Assembly: GCA_030686995.1 (NCBI GenBank) | Contig: CM060692.1 | Coordinates: forward strand, 13,125,465-13,189,464 | DNA from: Artemisia argyi | Taxonomy: Eukaryota; Streptophyta; Magnoliopsida; Asterales; Asteraceae | Length of the DNA: 64,000 nt | Direction: 5' to 3' | Shown: in pieces, positions 23,470-35,943 of the stretch | Position numbering within the stretch: the stretch's first letter is position 1 | Layout: each line of letters begins with the position of its first letter | Translations under genes and position numbers: made by a program | The notes under the pieces: model-generated | Told to the model about the DNA's origin: nothing | The model's database searches: none | Seen by the model: only the letters and a program-made list of their open reading frames with translations

Positions 23470-23546
<77 letters not shown>
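23470..23546. repeat. (TA)n microsatellite
   Basis: About 75 bases of almost pure TA repeats within the G1 LTR, ending in TATACTTATATATAAG. Confidence 0.95.
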
Positions 23547-25038
23547 TTATATATAAGAAAATACGGAATGTGACGTTATACGTCGAGAGATTACGAAGGT
23601 CGGTGTGATTGACAAATGGTGGATAGGTGTCGAAAAGTGAAATGGGTTTAAGAGAATGTGTTAATTGTTAAAGGTTTTCTATTTATTATTTTCGTTATTA
23701 CGTTATACATATATAAACTATATATATTTATTTATTTAACGAAAAGGGCTTGATCGAATCGGTTTTACTTAAAATACTTATATATAAATCATAACATTTA
23801 TAATTTATTAAAAACCTTAAAGTTTTGAAAAGTTTACATTTTAACCCCCCTAATGGCATAACTTTACACCATTAGTCCAAAACGTTATTTATTTTCACTT
23901 ATAGTCCAAAACTCTTTTATAATTATATTTTGTACCCAAAACTTTCTAAATTTACAGTTTTCATCAAAAAAATGCCAAAATGACAGTTTTCCCTTAAACT
24001 TTTTATATTTACAGTTTTAGTCCCTCGATTAGGAATTTTTGCAAATTTAGTCCAAATTTCACCAACTTCAAAAGTTAATATATTCATTTTCTAAATAAGT
24101 TTGAAATAGATTATTTAAGTTGTGAAAACAGCTTATTTGACCAAAAGAGCTTATTTTGAGTTAAATGGGTCGTTAACGAGCCAACCAAAGGCCTGTTAAG
24201 GTTTTTAAAATCATTGGGCTTTGGAAACAATTGGGCTTAGTTTTGGGCTTATATTTGGACTCTAAAAACTTTGGAAAACAACTTGTACGATTAGATTATC
24301 TCATAAGCTTATTTTTTGACTTAATGGGCTTATAAGCCCAAATGTAGTTTTTGAGTTTTAAAAAAATCGTGACATGCTTTGGTGTTTAACGAGGGTTCGG
24401 ATGGGTTTATGAGAGTGAGTTTAAAGCATAGTCTATTAGTTTACCATGTAGTCTATTAGTTCAAGTCATGAAAATGAGGTGTCGTGTATATAATCTCGAA
24501 AATACGTGGCCAAAGTGAATCGACTCTAACCAAGCCAAAACAGTTTTGTAACTCTAAAATATTCTAAGTGTTTTAGAGGGTGAAAGCATATATGCCATGC
24601 GACTTAGAAACGTGTTATATATAGTACTTATAAGTGGTTGTAAATGAAATACGCCTTAATAATCTTGGTTTATATTGTGATAAACTTCTAGTTTAGCTCT
24701 TAATACTTATAGGTTATATCTTAATTTTAACGAGAAATTTACTAAAGTAAATGTGGTGTAATCAAAATAAAACGTATGGGAAAAATTGAAAAGGATGGAT
24801 GTGGCTTACCTCACCAAATATTGGTGGAGTAGAAACGAATCGTGAAGGCTAGAAACGACCAAGGAACAATTAAGCTTGACTCCTACGTACACTCAAGTCA
24901 CCAATTGCTTGATATAACTTGGTACGAGACTCCCCAAGTTCTTTTCCCAAGAATACGTATACACAAGTCTTAGAATGATAGTTTGTGAGTTGAAATGTGA
25001 TAAAGATGGTGTGCATGGGTCGTGTACATGCATGTACG

Positions 25039-25557
<519 letters not shown>

Positions 25558-26601
25558 AGTTTTTAGAAACGTGAGAAATGTGAACTTGGTGACCAAGGAG
25601 TAGGGTACGAGGAATAGTAGCTCCAAAAAGTTAGGAAATGATGATAATTCGGTGGTGAATCGTCCTTGTGGGTATACGAGCAAAAGAAAAAGGCCAAGGT
25701 TTCATGTTTGCGTTTGGTGTTTGTAAAAACGTGGTCAACAAGGTGGTGTGAGGATTCTCATGCAAATAGTAGAGTTGGTGCATGATTTTCATCCTTGTGG
25801 AGTGTTTGCCAAAAGAAAACAACAAGAAACATGAAGGGTGGTTGAGATTATTGGTGTTATAAAAGGTCAATCCCTTTTAAACTATGCATGACTCATCTAA
25901 GAGGTCTCATTGTGCCTCTTAAGTCCAAACTGAGTAGAATATGGAAGGGATTACACATATACTTCCTTGTGGTATGTTAACGAGAGAAAACAACAAGAAA
26001 GCTATCATTAAGCTTGTCTCGGTTCATTTGTGGGTTTGTGGAAGTCAAAATCATAATAAAAACGTGTCCTAAAGACTTTGAGAAACTTTGGTGCCAAGTT
26101 TAGATTGATACGAGGTGTTCTAGACTTGAAAATGAATTTTTGGTTCTTGTGGATACGTAAAAACGAGGCTAAGCTTGGTTTGGTTTTCAAGGACAAAACG
26201 TATACTATAGGAAAAACAATTTGTTACGTATGATACTTGGGTAGGAGGAGTAACGAGTAGTGAAAAAATACATTGGTGTCGTTTGCAAAAATCGAGAGTA
26301 AACGGGGCAAAGTAAACGAGGTTTAGGACAAGTTTTGAGATAATTATAAGGGTTTAGTGGGCTTATATGTGGGTTGGGCTTGTGTTGTGGACTGGGCTAG
26401 ACGAAGGAAACAAAAGAAAGAAATAAAAGGGTCCGTTTGGGTGTGTGGTGTGTAGCAAAATTTGGGCCAAGGCCCAACGGGGTTTGTAGGCCCATATAGT
26501 TTGTCTCGAAAGTCGTGTCAAAGTTAGCAGTAGTTACGGAGTGTTAGTAGAAGTTTTCATGAGCTCGGGAATTTATTAGATCGCATTAGGTTGGCTATCG
26601 G

Positions 26602-26603
<2 letters not shown>

Positions 26604-26681
<78 letters not shown>
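26604..26681. repeat. (TA)n microsatellite
   Basis: About 76 bases of pure TA in the G1 LTR, close to its outer end. Confidence 0.95.
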
Positions 26682-26682
<1 letters not shown>

Positions 26683-26921
26683 CGTTACTTAATAAACGTT
26701 AGTTACAAAAATTAATTCGCGATACTTAGAGTATCTAGGTTCGTGTGTAAGCGCGTTCCAAAGTAGGCGGTGATCACAAACGACGTTGTGATTATAAAAG
26801 TATATCTCGACTAACAAACAAAAATTTTGTTATCGGTAAAAACGGTTTTTAATTATCGTAATGATTCGTAAATCATAAGTTTGTATTTACTATTCATGAG
26901 GGAAAATTAAGGGAGGTTACA

Positions 26922-27420
26922 AAAGCCATCACAGATTTGCAGGCTCCGAAAAAGCTGAAGGAGGTACAAAGTCTAAAGGATAGACTAGAAGCACTTAGCA
27001 GGTTTCTATCAAAGGGTATGGATCGGTCACTATCATCCGTCAAAACTCTTAACGTGGATACAGAAGAAAAGGCCTTTCGATGGAGCCTGGAAGCTAAGGC
27101 AACCTTTCAGAAGTGGAAAGAATTCATGGAAATCTTGCCAACACTCACAACCCCTATTAAGAGCGAAGGGCTATTCATGCACATCGCAGCATCCTTCGAA
27201 AAAACAAGTGCGGTACTCTTAGCAGAAAGGAATTAGATACAAATTCCAATCTACTTCATTAGCAGCATTTTATAAGGTGCTGAACTAGGCTACTCAGAGG
27301 TGGAAAAACTGATCCTGGCCTTGGTTCATGCAACAAGACGCCTTCGAAGGTATTTCCAAGATCATCCCATCACGTTCTTGACTGATAGACCAATCAAACA
27401 AATAATCTCGAAGCCTGAGA
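26922..27420 (+). pseudogene. Tat-like gypsy pol fragment (RT connection / RNase H start)
   Basis: The frame reads ITDLQAPKKLKEVQSLKDRL, LSRFLSKGMDRSL, EILPTLTTPIKSEGLFMHI and AVLLAERN, with a TAG at 27234. After it come IPIYFISS, another stop, LILALVHATRRLRRYFQDH and ISKPE. This is the segment after the RT catalytic core in Tat/Ogre-like gypsy pol, leading into RNase H. The 5' side is cut by the G1 LTR at 26921 and the 3' side by a solo LTR at 27421. Reading resumes in frame at 30823. Enzymatically dead. Confidence 0.75.
27416..27420. repeat. TSD TGAGA of the solo LTR (right copy 30818-30822)
   Basis: The five bases before TGTAACAATTC are repeated after the LTR end at 30817. Removing the LTR and one copy restores an open pol frame. 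Confidence 0.9.
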
Positions 27421-29369
27421 TGTAACAATTCGCATTTTCAGATTTATTTCTATTCTCAAAAAATTTACTATTCACTTTTACTATTCATTTTTCCCAAAAT
27501 TTGATTTTTGTTTCTTGGCCTCGAGTGATAAATCATTTCCATGGCAAATTAAAAGTTTGACACTCATCAGATCATTTTCGTGAAAGTTATTAAGGAATTA
27601 CACGGAATTACACGTTTTAGGGTAAAACGTCATTCAAAAATTCTACGCACAATGAAACTCGACCGCGTTAAGTGACCCCGCATCAGAAAAATGTTTAGTA
27701 CTCTCATGATTAATTAGAGAATTAATCATGACTGAGAAAAACATGACCAAAATAATCCTCGGCCGTGAAAAACTGGAATTTTCAGTTTTTAAGCGTTTTT
27801 ACTCAGCCGTAACCCTAGCCTATACCTGAACCGCGTTTCTAAGACAATTTGAGTTTTCAAATTATTAGAAAAAGTCAACATATTTTTCCCTCCTCCTTTG
27901 ACCAAAAATCATTCCTTAATTTTACAAGTCATTCTTTGATTTTTAGGCTTACGGTTTTATGTCTAAAAGACATTAAATACCAACCGACACTAGACTGAGC
28001 CCAGCCTAGACATTATAAGTCACTTTAAGTCATTATTATCCTATTAGAAAAGTTACATTTTACTTTTCTCAATTTTACGCAACTTTCGTACGTTTTACGT
28101 ATTACGCGTTTTAGACCCGTGTTTCCAGTTTTAGCAGGGTTTGAGCAACCCAATAGAACCTACCACTCATTTTATATTTTATTATGGAGTATATTGACAT
28201 GTTTAACCATACTTTCAAGTTTCATATTTTTAGGATACCCGGTTTTACGTTTCGTGACTTAACAACTTACGGTTAGCATTTTACGGAGTCGAAACTAACT
28301 ACATAAGCTTGGATAATATCATCACAAACCAATACTTCCTCTCCAAGTTCATGAACCACCATAGGGGGGGGATTCACCACCCATGTGGCTTGATCTCTTG
28401 CTAGGAGGCCTTAGATCCTTACATGTGTTAACCTTGCTCTCCAAGGGTTGACAAGTCAATGAAATGTAACCTCCTCAAGACCCTATATAAGCCCCCCTCC
28501 CCTTTGTTGGCCGTCCCATATACCACACACCAACACCATCTCCTTTGCTCATTTACTTCCAAGTTTTGTGCAAGGATCAAGTGCTATATCAACACATAAA
28601 CCCTAGTTTGGTTTTGATTCATCAAAACTACTTCCATTCTTTAGAACTTTGGTGATTTCTCTTGAGTTTGAATCCACTCAAGTCACCTCAACTTTCATCA
28701 TCTTTCTTTCAAGAATACAAGGGTAGAAAGATTGCTTGAAGCAAAGTAGAGTGAAGCTTAAGTCTATCAAAGTCCGTACCTTACTAGTTACTTACCTTTC
28801 TTTTAGAAAGCCTCAAGTTGTAAGCAAACCCTAACATACTTTCTTGCTAAATATCATTTTCATGCTATTTATGTTTCTTTCATGATATATATGGTCTTTG
28901 TATTATGTTCATGATGTATAAAAACTAGTAAAACAAGTTATGGTATATATATGTTAACTTATGTTATTTAAACAAGTAAGCTAGTGACTTTTATGGAGAA
29001 CCACGACCAAAATAGTACAACTATGATATTTGACACTTACTTACTGTTAAAGAGGACTTAACAAGGAAAACATAGAAATTTGAACCACTTAAAACGAGTA
29101 CACGAGTCAAAAGATACGGCCAAAAGAAAGCAAAACCAAAACGCCGAAACTGCCAATACCCTACTGTTTTGCAATCTGCCATTTTGAAAGTCACCCTTCT
29201 GTTCCGATTCATCAAAAAGTTAAAACACGAAAGTTGTCCGGAACGACGTTTTCGTTCTGGATCAAAGAAGCTCGAGCCCTGAAAACGCTTTCCGAGTGAT
29301 ATTTTCTTCAAATTCTTAACAACCCATTTTTAGACCAAAGTCACTATATAATAGTTATGATTTACTAAG

Positions 29370-29480
29370 ACCAAGAGGTCTAATGACCTAAAGCCAAGAC
29401 CACAACCATGGCTAAAGCCAAGGTTGAGTCTCAAGACCATGGTACAATGACCAAGGTCACGGCGAAGCTATGACCAAAGA
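29370..29480. repeat. Degenerate CCAAGACC-type repeats
   Basis: AAGACCA, CCAAGACC, AAGCCAAG, TGACCAAGG and ATGACCAAAG phrases recur over about 110 bases inside the solo LTR. A short, imperfect tandem array. Confidence 0.5.
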
Positions 29481-30050
29481 CCATATAAACTTACCCTAGT
29501 AACAATCTTCATGTAAAAATAAACTTTCCTAAGTTTATTCAAATATTAGACATGTAACTTTTCTGATCAAAACTTATATATATGTTATCGAATACTACAA
29601 TAGTAGGGAGCCTCATGTGAGGAGTTCATTAAGTAAGCCGTCGAGATTAGTTGTGGATTTACGAATTAAAGTGTCCTGGCTCCTCGAACGTTTACCCCAT
29701 GACTTCTGAATTATGTCAGCCCGAACGGTAGTAAGAGATATACAACCTATACATGTTTCATAAACCATTTATATTCAAAGACTTACACTATATACTAAGT
29801 ACTACATCATGAACATTATGCAAGACATATATAGGCAATTCTTCGTATTCTTAGACGTTACTCCAAACCTAAGTCGCAACGTTCTATTATAGGCTGTTCT
29901 TAGAGACTTTCGAGATTCAACTACCACTTTCATTTCTCATTGGTTAAGCTTAAGGTAAGTCATAGCCCCTATTCTTTTCATACTTGTTTTAACTCTTTGG
30001 GGGAGATACATGCACAACTACTTGCTTACTTGTACAAATACTCAAAACAT

Positions 30051-30155
30051 TTATACTTGATTGTTTTATACTTGATTGTGTTATACTTGATTGTCTTATA
30101 CTTGATCACATTATACTTGATTTCATATATACATGATTGCGTTATACTTAATTGT
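30051..30155. repeat. 15-bp tandem repeat, unit TTATACTTGATTGTG
   Basis: Copies start at 30051, 30066, 30081, 30096, 30111, a degenerate one at 30126, and 30141: seven units in exact 15-base phase inside the solo LTR. Confidence 0.9.
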
Positions 30156-30239
30156 GAGACTTCCAGTGGCTCCAAATTAAGTTATTGGATGACCATTGAG
30201 ACTTCCGATGGCTCCAAATTAAGTTGTTGGATGACCATT
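30156..30239. repeat. 42-bp tandem repeat, two units
   Basis: Two near-identical units start GAGACTTCC at 30156 and 30198; a third start (GAGGCTT) follows at 30240. It directly adjoins the 15-bp array. Confidence 0.9.
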
Positions 30240-30817
30240 GAGGCTTTGATACATCCTAACATTTGCAAATGTTGGATACATCATAAACGTGAGGTCTTCG
30301 GAGATGAAGTGTAGACTCACGACTAATTGCTTAACTGTTTTGATGAACTTATACATGTCTTTGTTATACTATATTTTTAGCAGTGGGTTGTGAACACACA
30401 GGTTGCAATTCTCTTATGGCGGGACTTGCAACTGAGTAGATTCACAATGCCTTTGCTGTGTAAACATTCTTTTGAGGCTTTTTCAACTGTTTTAAGATAA
30501 ACTCTATGAACTCACCAACCTCGTGTTGACACTTTAGCATGTTTATCTCAGGTCTGTAAGGTGATAGCTGTTGCATGGAGCACTGAGTCGCTTGGCATGT
30601 TTTGAAGAATTATGCTTTTATCTTTACCATTCGATATGTTTTAAAACTCTTATGTATTGTATTATGGAACTCAAGTTTGTAACTCGGAATTTATTAATCG
30701 AATGGTAACTTTTCAAAACGTCTCATTTAGAGTTCGTTTTCTATACCTTGTACTTTGTATTATAAAGTAGCACCCCTATGACACAGTCTTCCGCTGCGAT
30801 ATTTTGGGGGTGTTACA

Positions 30818-31196
30818 TGAGACGTCAAGAAGGATAGCCAAATGGGCTATAAAGCTAAGAGAACATGAACTAGGGTACAAAGTCCATAATTCTTTGGAAG
30901 GCCTGGTGTTTGTCAAAACACCCTATGAACCTAGCCAAGCCAATGATTTACCCCTAGAAGAATCCTTGAAAACAAGGAAGACGTATACAAAGGAAATCTC
31001 AAGCTTCAGTGTTTCTAGAGTAAGCCCAGAAGATAATGAACACTCAAATGCACTTCATCTAGACTTTGAAGTGACAAATGATGAAGCTGAACATAAGGCT
31101 TCGACAGCAAGCCTTCGATTAGCTAAGATAGTAGAGGACCGTATCCGCCTGGTTCTTGAGAACTCAGAATTCATAACAAGCAGGCTTCGGTCATGA
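30818..31196 (+). pseudogene. Tat-like RNase H fragment (continuation of 26922-27420)
   Basis: After the TSD the frame reads TSRRIAKWAIKLREHELGY, then a charged linker, then LHLDFEVTNDEAEHKAS and LRLAKIVEDRI before a TGA at 31194. FEVTNDEAEHKA matches the plant Tat RNase H segment normally reading like NNEAEYEA. The expected DGA-type start of RNase H is missing, so part of the domain is deleted. The ATG at 30804 lies in the solo LTR and is not a real start. Confidence 0.7.
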
Positions 31197-32063
31197 CAAA
31201 TGAAGGACCTTTCCCCCATTTGCCTGAAGAACGAAGAGAACACAGCATAGGTCAAATCTAAAGCCTACGGTATCAAGCCTAAAAGCTAGCAGCCCCCTTC
31301 GGAGAAGTAGTAGCTAGGACTTTGAATGATGCTAACCTTCATAAGTTTTACACATAAAACTTGAAGCTTTAGAAAATTTGCTTATTTTAATTCATGTATT
31401 ACATTCATCTCATTTCGGGAAAGAAGCATTAATCGCAGGCGTTCTAGTGTTCATTTCTTCAAATGATGTAATTCTCCCTACCCAATTAATGATATGAAAT
31501 ATTTCCCACGAATCTCTTGTTTCATTTTATACAACAAAGATTTATTCAGCCAAGTAATTTAAGTTTCAATGTTCGAAGGATGATTCAAGATATTCATGTC
31601 TTGTATATTACTAACATCTGCCATGATTCACATTAACTTTCCTAAAGATTCTTAGGGTATTCGAAGCCTTTTGCACTAAAAGGATAAAGATGAATCGGGT
31701 CACGACCCTCCGTCAGCAGTCAAATTATACGATTCCTATTAAATCGGTTCAAAATACACACAATAAGGACATTTAATATAACCTTAGGATGTATGATAAC
31801 ATTTGTTGATAAGGTTAAGAGAAGAAACATATAATAGCAAAAGTGGATACATTTTCCTCATTTATAATAAAATACGCTAACACATGTAGCATATACAGTA
31901 GCAGCCATCAGGACGATAATAAATATTGTCTAGGCCAAAGCCTCATAAATATAAAAACATAGAATTGTTGAAGTGTAGCTCATAACCTACAGGAGACAAG
32001 CTGATAAGTATCTTAAGGGTACATACCACCCTTGGGGCCAAATAACTGCAAACAATGTAGCCT
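31197..32063 (+). other. Tat-like 3' region, no recognised gene
   Basis: About 870 bp between the RNase H remnant and the antisense ORF. AT-rich with scattered TTCGAAGG/CTTCGG phrases. No domain identified. Probably decayed downstream pol and spacer of the Tat-like element. The minus ORF 32170-31943 overlaps the next feature in a wrong frame. Confidence 0.4.
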
Positions 32064-32429
32064 TCATTCATCATAGGGAGACTTGGGACTTCCTTGCTGA
32101 GTAGGGGATGAAAGTTTCTCGGGGCTTGCCTTGCTAGGAGATGGAGGCTTCTCAGGGTTTGTTTTGTCACTTGAAGATGGAGGTTGCATAGCGGAAGCTT
32201 TATTGGTAGATGATGGAGGCTTCTCAGGGGTAGTCTTCATAGATGAAGGATTAATAGGAGTAGCATTCTTGCTTGAGGAAGGTGGTTGAACCCTTCGAGG
32301 TTTCTTCGAAAGCAGTGTATCGATTGGAGCTGAGGGATCTTTGGTTGCCTCACGAAGGAAGGGGTACTCTGCGGTGGCTAAAGCATTACTGGCATCATCA
32401 TATTCTCTCTCATGAGTGGAGCAGTAGTA
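32064..32429 (-). CDS. Antisense P/S-rich ORF of the Tat-like element (C-terminal part)
   Basis: The minus strand is open from the copia A boundary (32430) to a TGA at 32066-32064, about 121 codons without a stop. It starts near YYCSTHEREYDD, has EYPFLREATKDPSAPIDTLL and SKKPRR, then a low-complexity tail of PPSSS, PEKPPS and SPTQQGSPKS ending SPYDE. It runs opposite to the pol remnant. Tat-lineage elements such as Grande are known to carry an antisense gene between pol and the 3' LTR, so this may be that kind of ORF. The N-terminal part was cut off by copia A. Function unknown. Confidence 0.55.
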   Translation of the reverse strand, partial: YYCSTHEREYDDASNALATAEYPFLREATKDPSAPIDTLLSKKPRRVQPPSSSKNATPINPSSMKTTPEKPPSSTNKASAMQPPSSSDKTNPEKPPSPSKASPEKLSSPTQQGSPKSPYDE

Positions 32430-32908
32430 CGTCGGGAATTATTGTAACCAGACTTAAGTCTGGTAGATTAGTTAAGTCAGGTAGTTAGTTAAGTCTGCCT
32501 AGAACTAAGTTAAGTCTGGCAAACATAGTTAAGTCTGTTTATGTTTAGATAGTTAAGTCTGCTTTGTTTAACAAGTTAGATATATTAGGAGATATTATAG
32601 GAAAGGATATGCACACGGTTAGATATCTTAGGAGAAGATATGTATGCATCCTTTCACACGTTTTCTAGAATTAGGGTTTCCTTATAGTATAGAAGGAATC
32701 CTACGGCATAATGTTCAATGCCAAGTTTTCAAAAGTTTAATAGAATACAAAGTTTGTAAATCTTTGTGTTGTTCTTGCTGATTGTGTTAATATTCCGCGT
32801 TAACATCATGTTTACATTGTTTAAGAGTTTCTCTGAAAGATAGTTTGGATTTATCCAAGGTATCTATTGTCTTACAAAGGCTGCTTAGATCCAGAACTTT
32901 TGGACCAA
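32430..32908 (+). repeat. 5' LTR of Ty1/copia element A
   Basis: Begins (C/T)GTCGGGAATTATTG, probably from TGTCGGG, exactly where the antisense Tat ORF breaks. It ends a few bases before the PBS at 32913; the exact end (32876-32912) is unsure because no paired LTR is found in the window. About 480 bp. The U3 part carries six TTAAGTC motifs. Confidence 0.6.
32450..32562 (+). promoter_or_regulatory. TTAAGTC motif array in the copia A U3 region
   Basis: TTAAGTC starts at 32454, 32472, 32489, 32510, 32529 and 32553, mostly as GTTAAGTCTG, with spacings of 18, 17, 21, 19 and 24 bases. The first copy lies in the 16-base palindrome CCAGACTTAAGTCTGG. Regularly spaced short repeats in U3 are typical of copia enhancers such as those of Tnt1 (family knowledge). 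The binding factor here is unknown. Confidence 0.6.
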
Positions 32909-32912
32909 AAAG

Positions 32913-32924
32913 TGGTATCAGAGC
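32913..32924 (+). other. PBS of copia A
   Basis: TGGTATCAGAGC, the standard site complementary to initiator tRNA-Met, followed by CTATAGAGG. It fixes plus orientation. Confidence 0.9.
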
Positions 32925-33015
32925 CTATAGAGGGACTCTGAGTAAGAAGAAACACAGATCTACAAACAAACAACTCACTCACTCACAAAATCCTCAAACA
33001 TTTTTGGTTCTCAAC

Positions 33016-35943
33016 ATGATATGTTCTCTAGAAACCACAGTGATGAAGAAGAGTAAAACCATAAAAAAGCTGGTCTAGAAGGTGACAAACCAAAGCAATA
33101 GATCATATATGCACCAACAGCTATCTCAAACATCAAACTCCCAATTCTAAAGAAGAAGGAGTATGATATCTGGGCAATGGAGATGGAGCACTATTTGGAA
33201 TACATTGATAATGATGTATGGAAGTTGATTAAGAATGGGAACTCAAAGAAGAGAGTCTCTGTTGGCAAGGATGGTACTGTCAAAGTTCTTCCTCTAATCT
33301 CTATTGCACAGATCCATGTTGTGGAGAAGGAAAGAAAAGCAAGAACCATCCTTTTGATGGCCATTCCAAAGGAACATCTGAGAAGATTTCAGGGAATGGA
33401 TGATGCCAAGGAGATTTGAGAAGCCGTTAGAACAAGATTTGGAGGGAATGCTAGCTCCAAAAAGATGCAGAAGGCAGTCCTTAAGCAACAATTTGAGGCA
33501 TTCACTATCACAAGTTCTGAAGGTCTTGAAAAGGGCTGTGAAAAGTTTCAACTTCTCCTTTCTCAGTTGGAAGCTCATAACTCACCTGTATCCACAGAAG
33601 ATGAAAACCAGAAGTTCCTCGGATCTCTGCCAAATGAATGGTCAACTGTGGCCATGTCTATGAGATTGAAAGAAGATGTTGATACCTAGTCAATTGATGA
33701 TCTGTACAACAACCTTAGGGTTTTTGAACAGGACATTAAAGGGGATTCAAAGGCATCTTCAAGTGCAGCTAATGTTGCTTTTGTTGGACAAGGCAAGACC
33801 AGTACTAACAAAGTTAATACTAGTAGCTATGCAACCTCATCAAGCAACACAAGAAAAAGAGATGTCCCTGCTAGATTTGATGATGAAGTCATCCACTCTC
33901 CTTTTTCAAAGAGATCAGAAGATGTGGAACTTTTCCATAATGATCTTGATCAAATCAATGATGTAGACATTGAAAAGATGGACATAAACTAGCAGTTGGC
34001 TATGATTGCACTAAGGTTAAAGAGTGTTTTCAAGAAAACTAGTAGAAACATCAGGTATAATGGAAACAAACCAGTTGGATTTGAAAAATCCAAGCTTCAA
34101 TGCTATAAGTGCAACAATACTGGCCACTTTGTTAGGGAATGCATAGTAAAAGTGACTTCTGAAGATGTGCAAAAGAAGGAAAAGAGTCAAGTTGGTCTGC
34201 TGACTATGGATGATGGTGTTGTTGACTAGGGAGAATAGAATAAAGAGGAGGAACCAACCAACCATGCTCTTATGGCCATAAGCTCCAACTCTGAGGTATC
34301 ACTATGTTCTAAACTATGCATTGATTCATACAATCATATTAAAGCACTTCATGATGAACAACTAAATCATATAGAAGAACAGGATGTTAAAATACTTGCT
34401 TATGATAATGTTGTTAAAACCTTAGAAGCTCAAGTTAATAATCTTCAAAAACAGCATGCAAGCTTAAATTAAAAAATAACTTTTCAGGCAAATAAAATCT
34501 ATGAAAAGGATGAAAAACTGAAAAGATATAGAAGAATTGGTGAGAAGGCACTAAAAGATAAAGAATATCTATAAAATATTGTTGATAAATGGGAAAACTC
34601 AAATAAAAATTTGTTTATACTAATTGATTCAGGAATGAGTTCAACTAGTAAAATAGGTTTGGGTTATGAAATAAAATCAAACAGTGAGGTTTTAAGCTAT
34701 GAAAAGGAAATGGAAAACACTGTTTTGGGTTGTAAAGAGGAAGATTTTGTAGATAAACCTGTATATAATAGATTTGTTAAAACTGACAACTTCAAAGGAG
34801 TTCCACCACCTTTAAGTGGAGATTATACTCCTAATCCAGGACCTGAAATTGATGACTCCTTGTATGTTTATGGAAAATGGGGACCATAAGTGCCTGAAAC
34901 AAGTGTTTCAGATGATAAAATCAGTGAATACTCTACCTGCCAATCTAATGACAGTGTAGAGTCCATTGAAAACATCTCTGAGCATTCTGAATCAAAAAAG
35001 AAAGTGTCCCTAGTGAAGAGTCAAAATTCAAATCAGTTAAAAGTGACAAATCTGAGGTGTCTAAAGTTAAACCAAAAGATGTTGAACCTAGTTGTGAGTC
35101 TCACTTAAAATCTCCTAGGCAACAAGAAAACAAACCAGAAACACCTAAAAGAGAAAAGACTATGAAAAAGGATAAAGTGTTAGGAGGAGGTTATGTTTTC
35201 ACTCAAAAAATATGTTTTGTTTGTGGTAGTATTCATCATTTAATAAAAGATTGTGATTTTCATGAAAAGAGAATGGCAAAAGAAGCAGAATTAAAGAAAC
35301 AAAGAATGGTTAATGCCGGTAATGTTATGGCCAAACCTGTATGGAACAATGTGAACATAATTAATAATGCAAATCAATTTGTTCCTAGACAAGTACAACT
35401 CAATGCTAGTAGAATACATATTAATTCTACTGGTTCAAGGGTTAATTCAGGTCATTCAAATGTTAATTCTGTTGGGTAAAAAGTTTATACTGGCAGTAAC
35501 TATGTTAAACCTGTTGGGCAAAAGGTTAATCCTGTTCAACCCATGGGTAATTCTAGGTATTATAGACCAAAACAATCAGTTAAACCACAGGTGAATAACA
35601 CAAATCACAAAAATCATTTTGCTAAATCTCACTTACCTGTGAGAAGACCCATACAATAGGTAAACAAGTTTAATCAAAGAAACAATTTTTCAAAACCCAA
35701 TTCACCTGTGAGAAGACACATTGTAAATAATGCAGCAACTAGTTCAAATTACTATGCTGCAAAGGGAAAAGGGGGGTCTCCTACTAAGGACTCAGATTAT
35801 TGGAAATGGAATCCATTTAGAAATGAGCTTACCTATAAGTCCAAAAGCAGCATCAGTGGATCTTGTTCTTACAAGACATACAAATATGTAGATCCAAAAA
35901 ATGGACCCAAGCCTACTCAGGCCTGGGTCATTAAGAGAAACTA
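33016..35943 (+). pseudogene. gag of Ty1/copia element A
   Basis: Homology starts near APTAISNIKLPILKK and EYDIWAMEMEHYLEYIDNDV (33105-33215), then KARTILLMAIPKEHLRRF, FGGNASSKKMQKAVLKQQFE and SIDDLYNNLRVFEQDI, the capsid-like part of Asteraceae copia gag. A zinc knuckle CYKCNNTGHFVREC lies near 34102-34143 and a second C-x2-C-x4-H-x4-C (CFVCGSIHHLIKDC) near 35216-35257. One frame runs to about 35060 with around eight in-frame stops (for example 33417, 33687, 33990, 34227), then shifts frame. Several stops fit TGG-to-TGA or CAA/CAG-to-stop changes, as expected from deamination of methylated cytosine. Non-functional. Confidence 0.8.

Larger units (their letters stand above)
27421..30817 (+). 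mobile_element. Solo LTR of a gypsy element
   Basis: 3397 bp with ends TGTAACAATTC and GGGGGTGTTACA and a 5-bp TSD. No internal domain, PBS or PPT is attached, so it is a solo LTR left by recombination between two LTRs. Plus orientation is inferred from the U5-like end (TTCCGCTG at 30789-30796, shared block near 30509-30553). Near its start are two TACTATTCA motifs (27468-27490). It contains tandem repeats at 30051-30239. ORFs within (29311-29021 minus, 29940-30314 plus) look non-coding. Confidence 0.85.
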
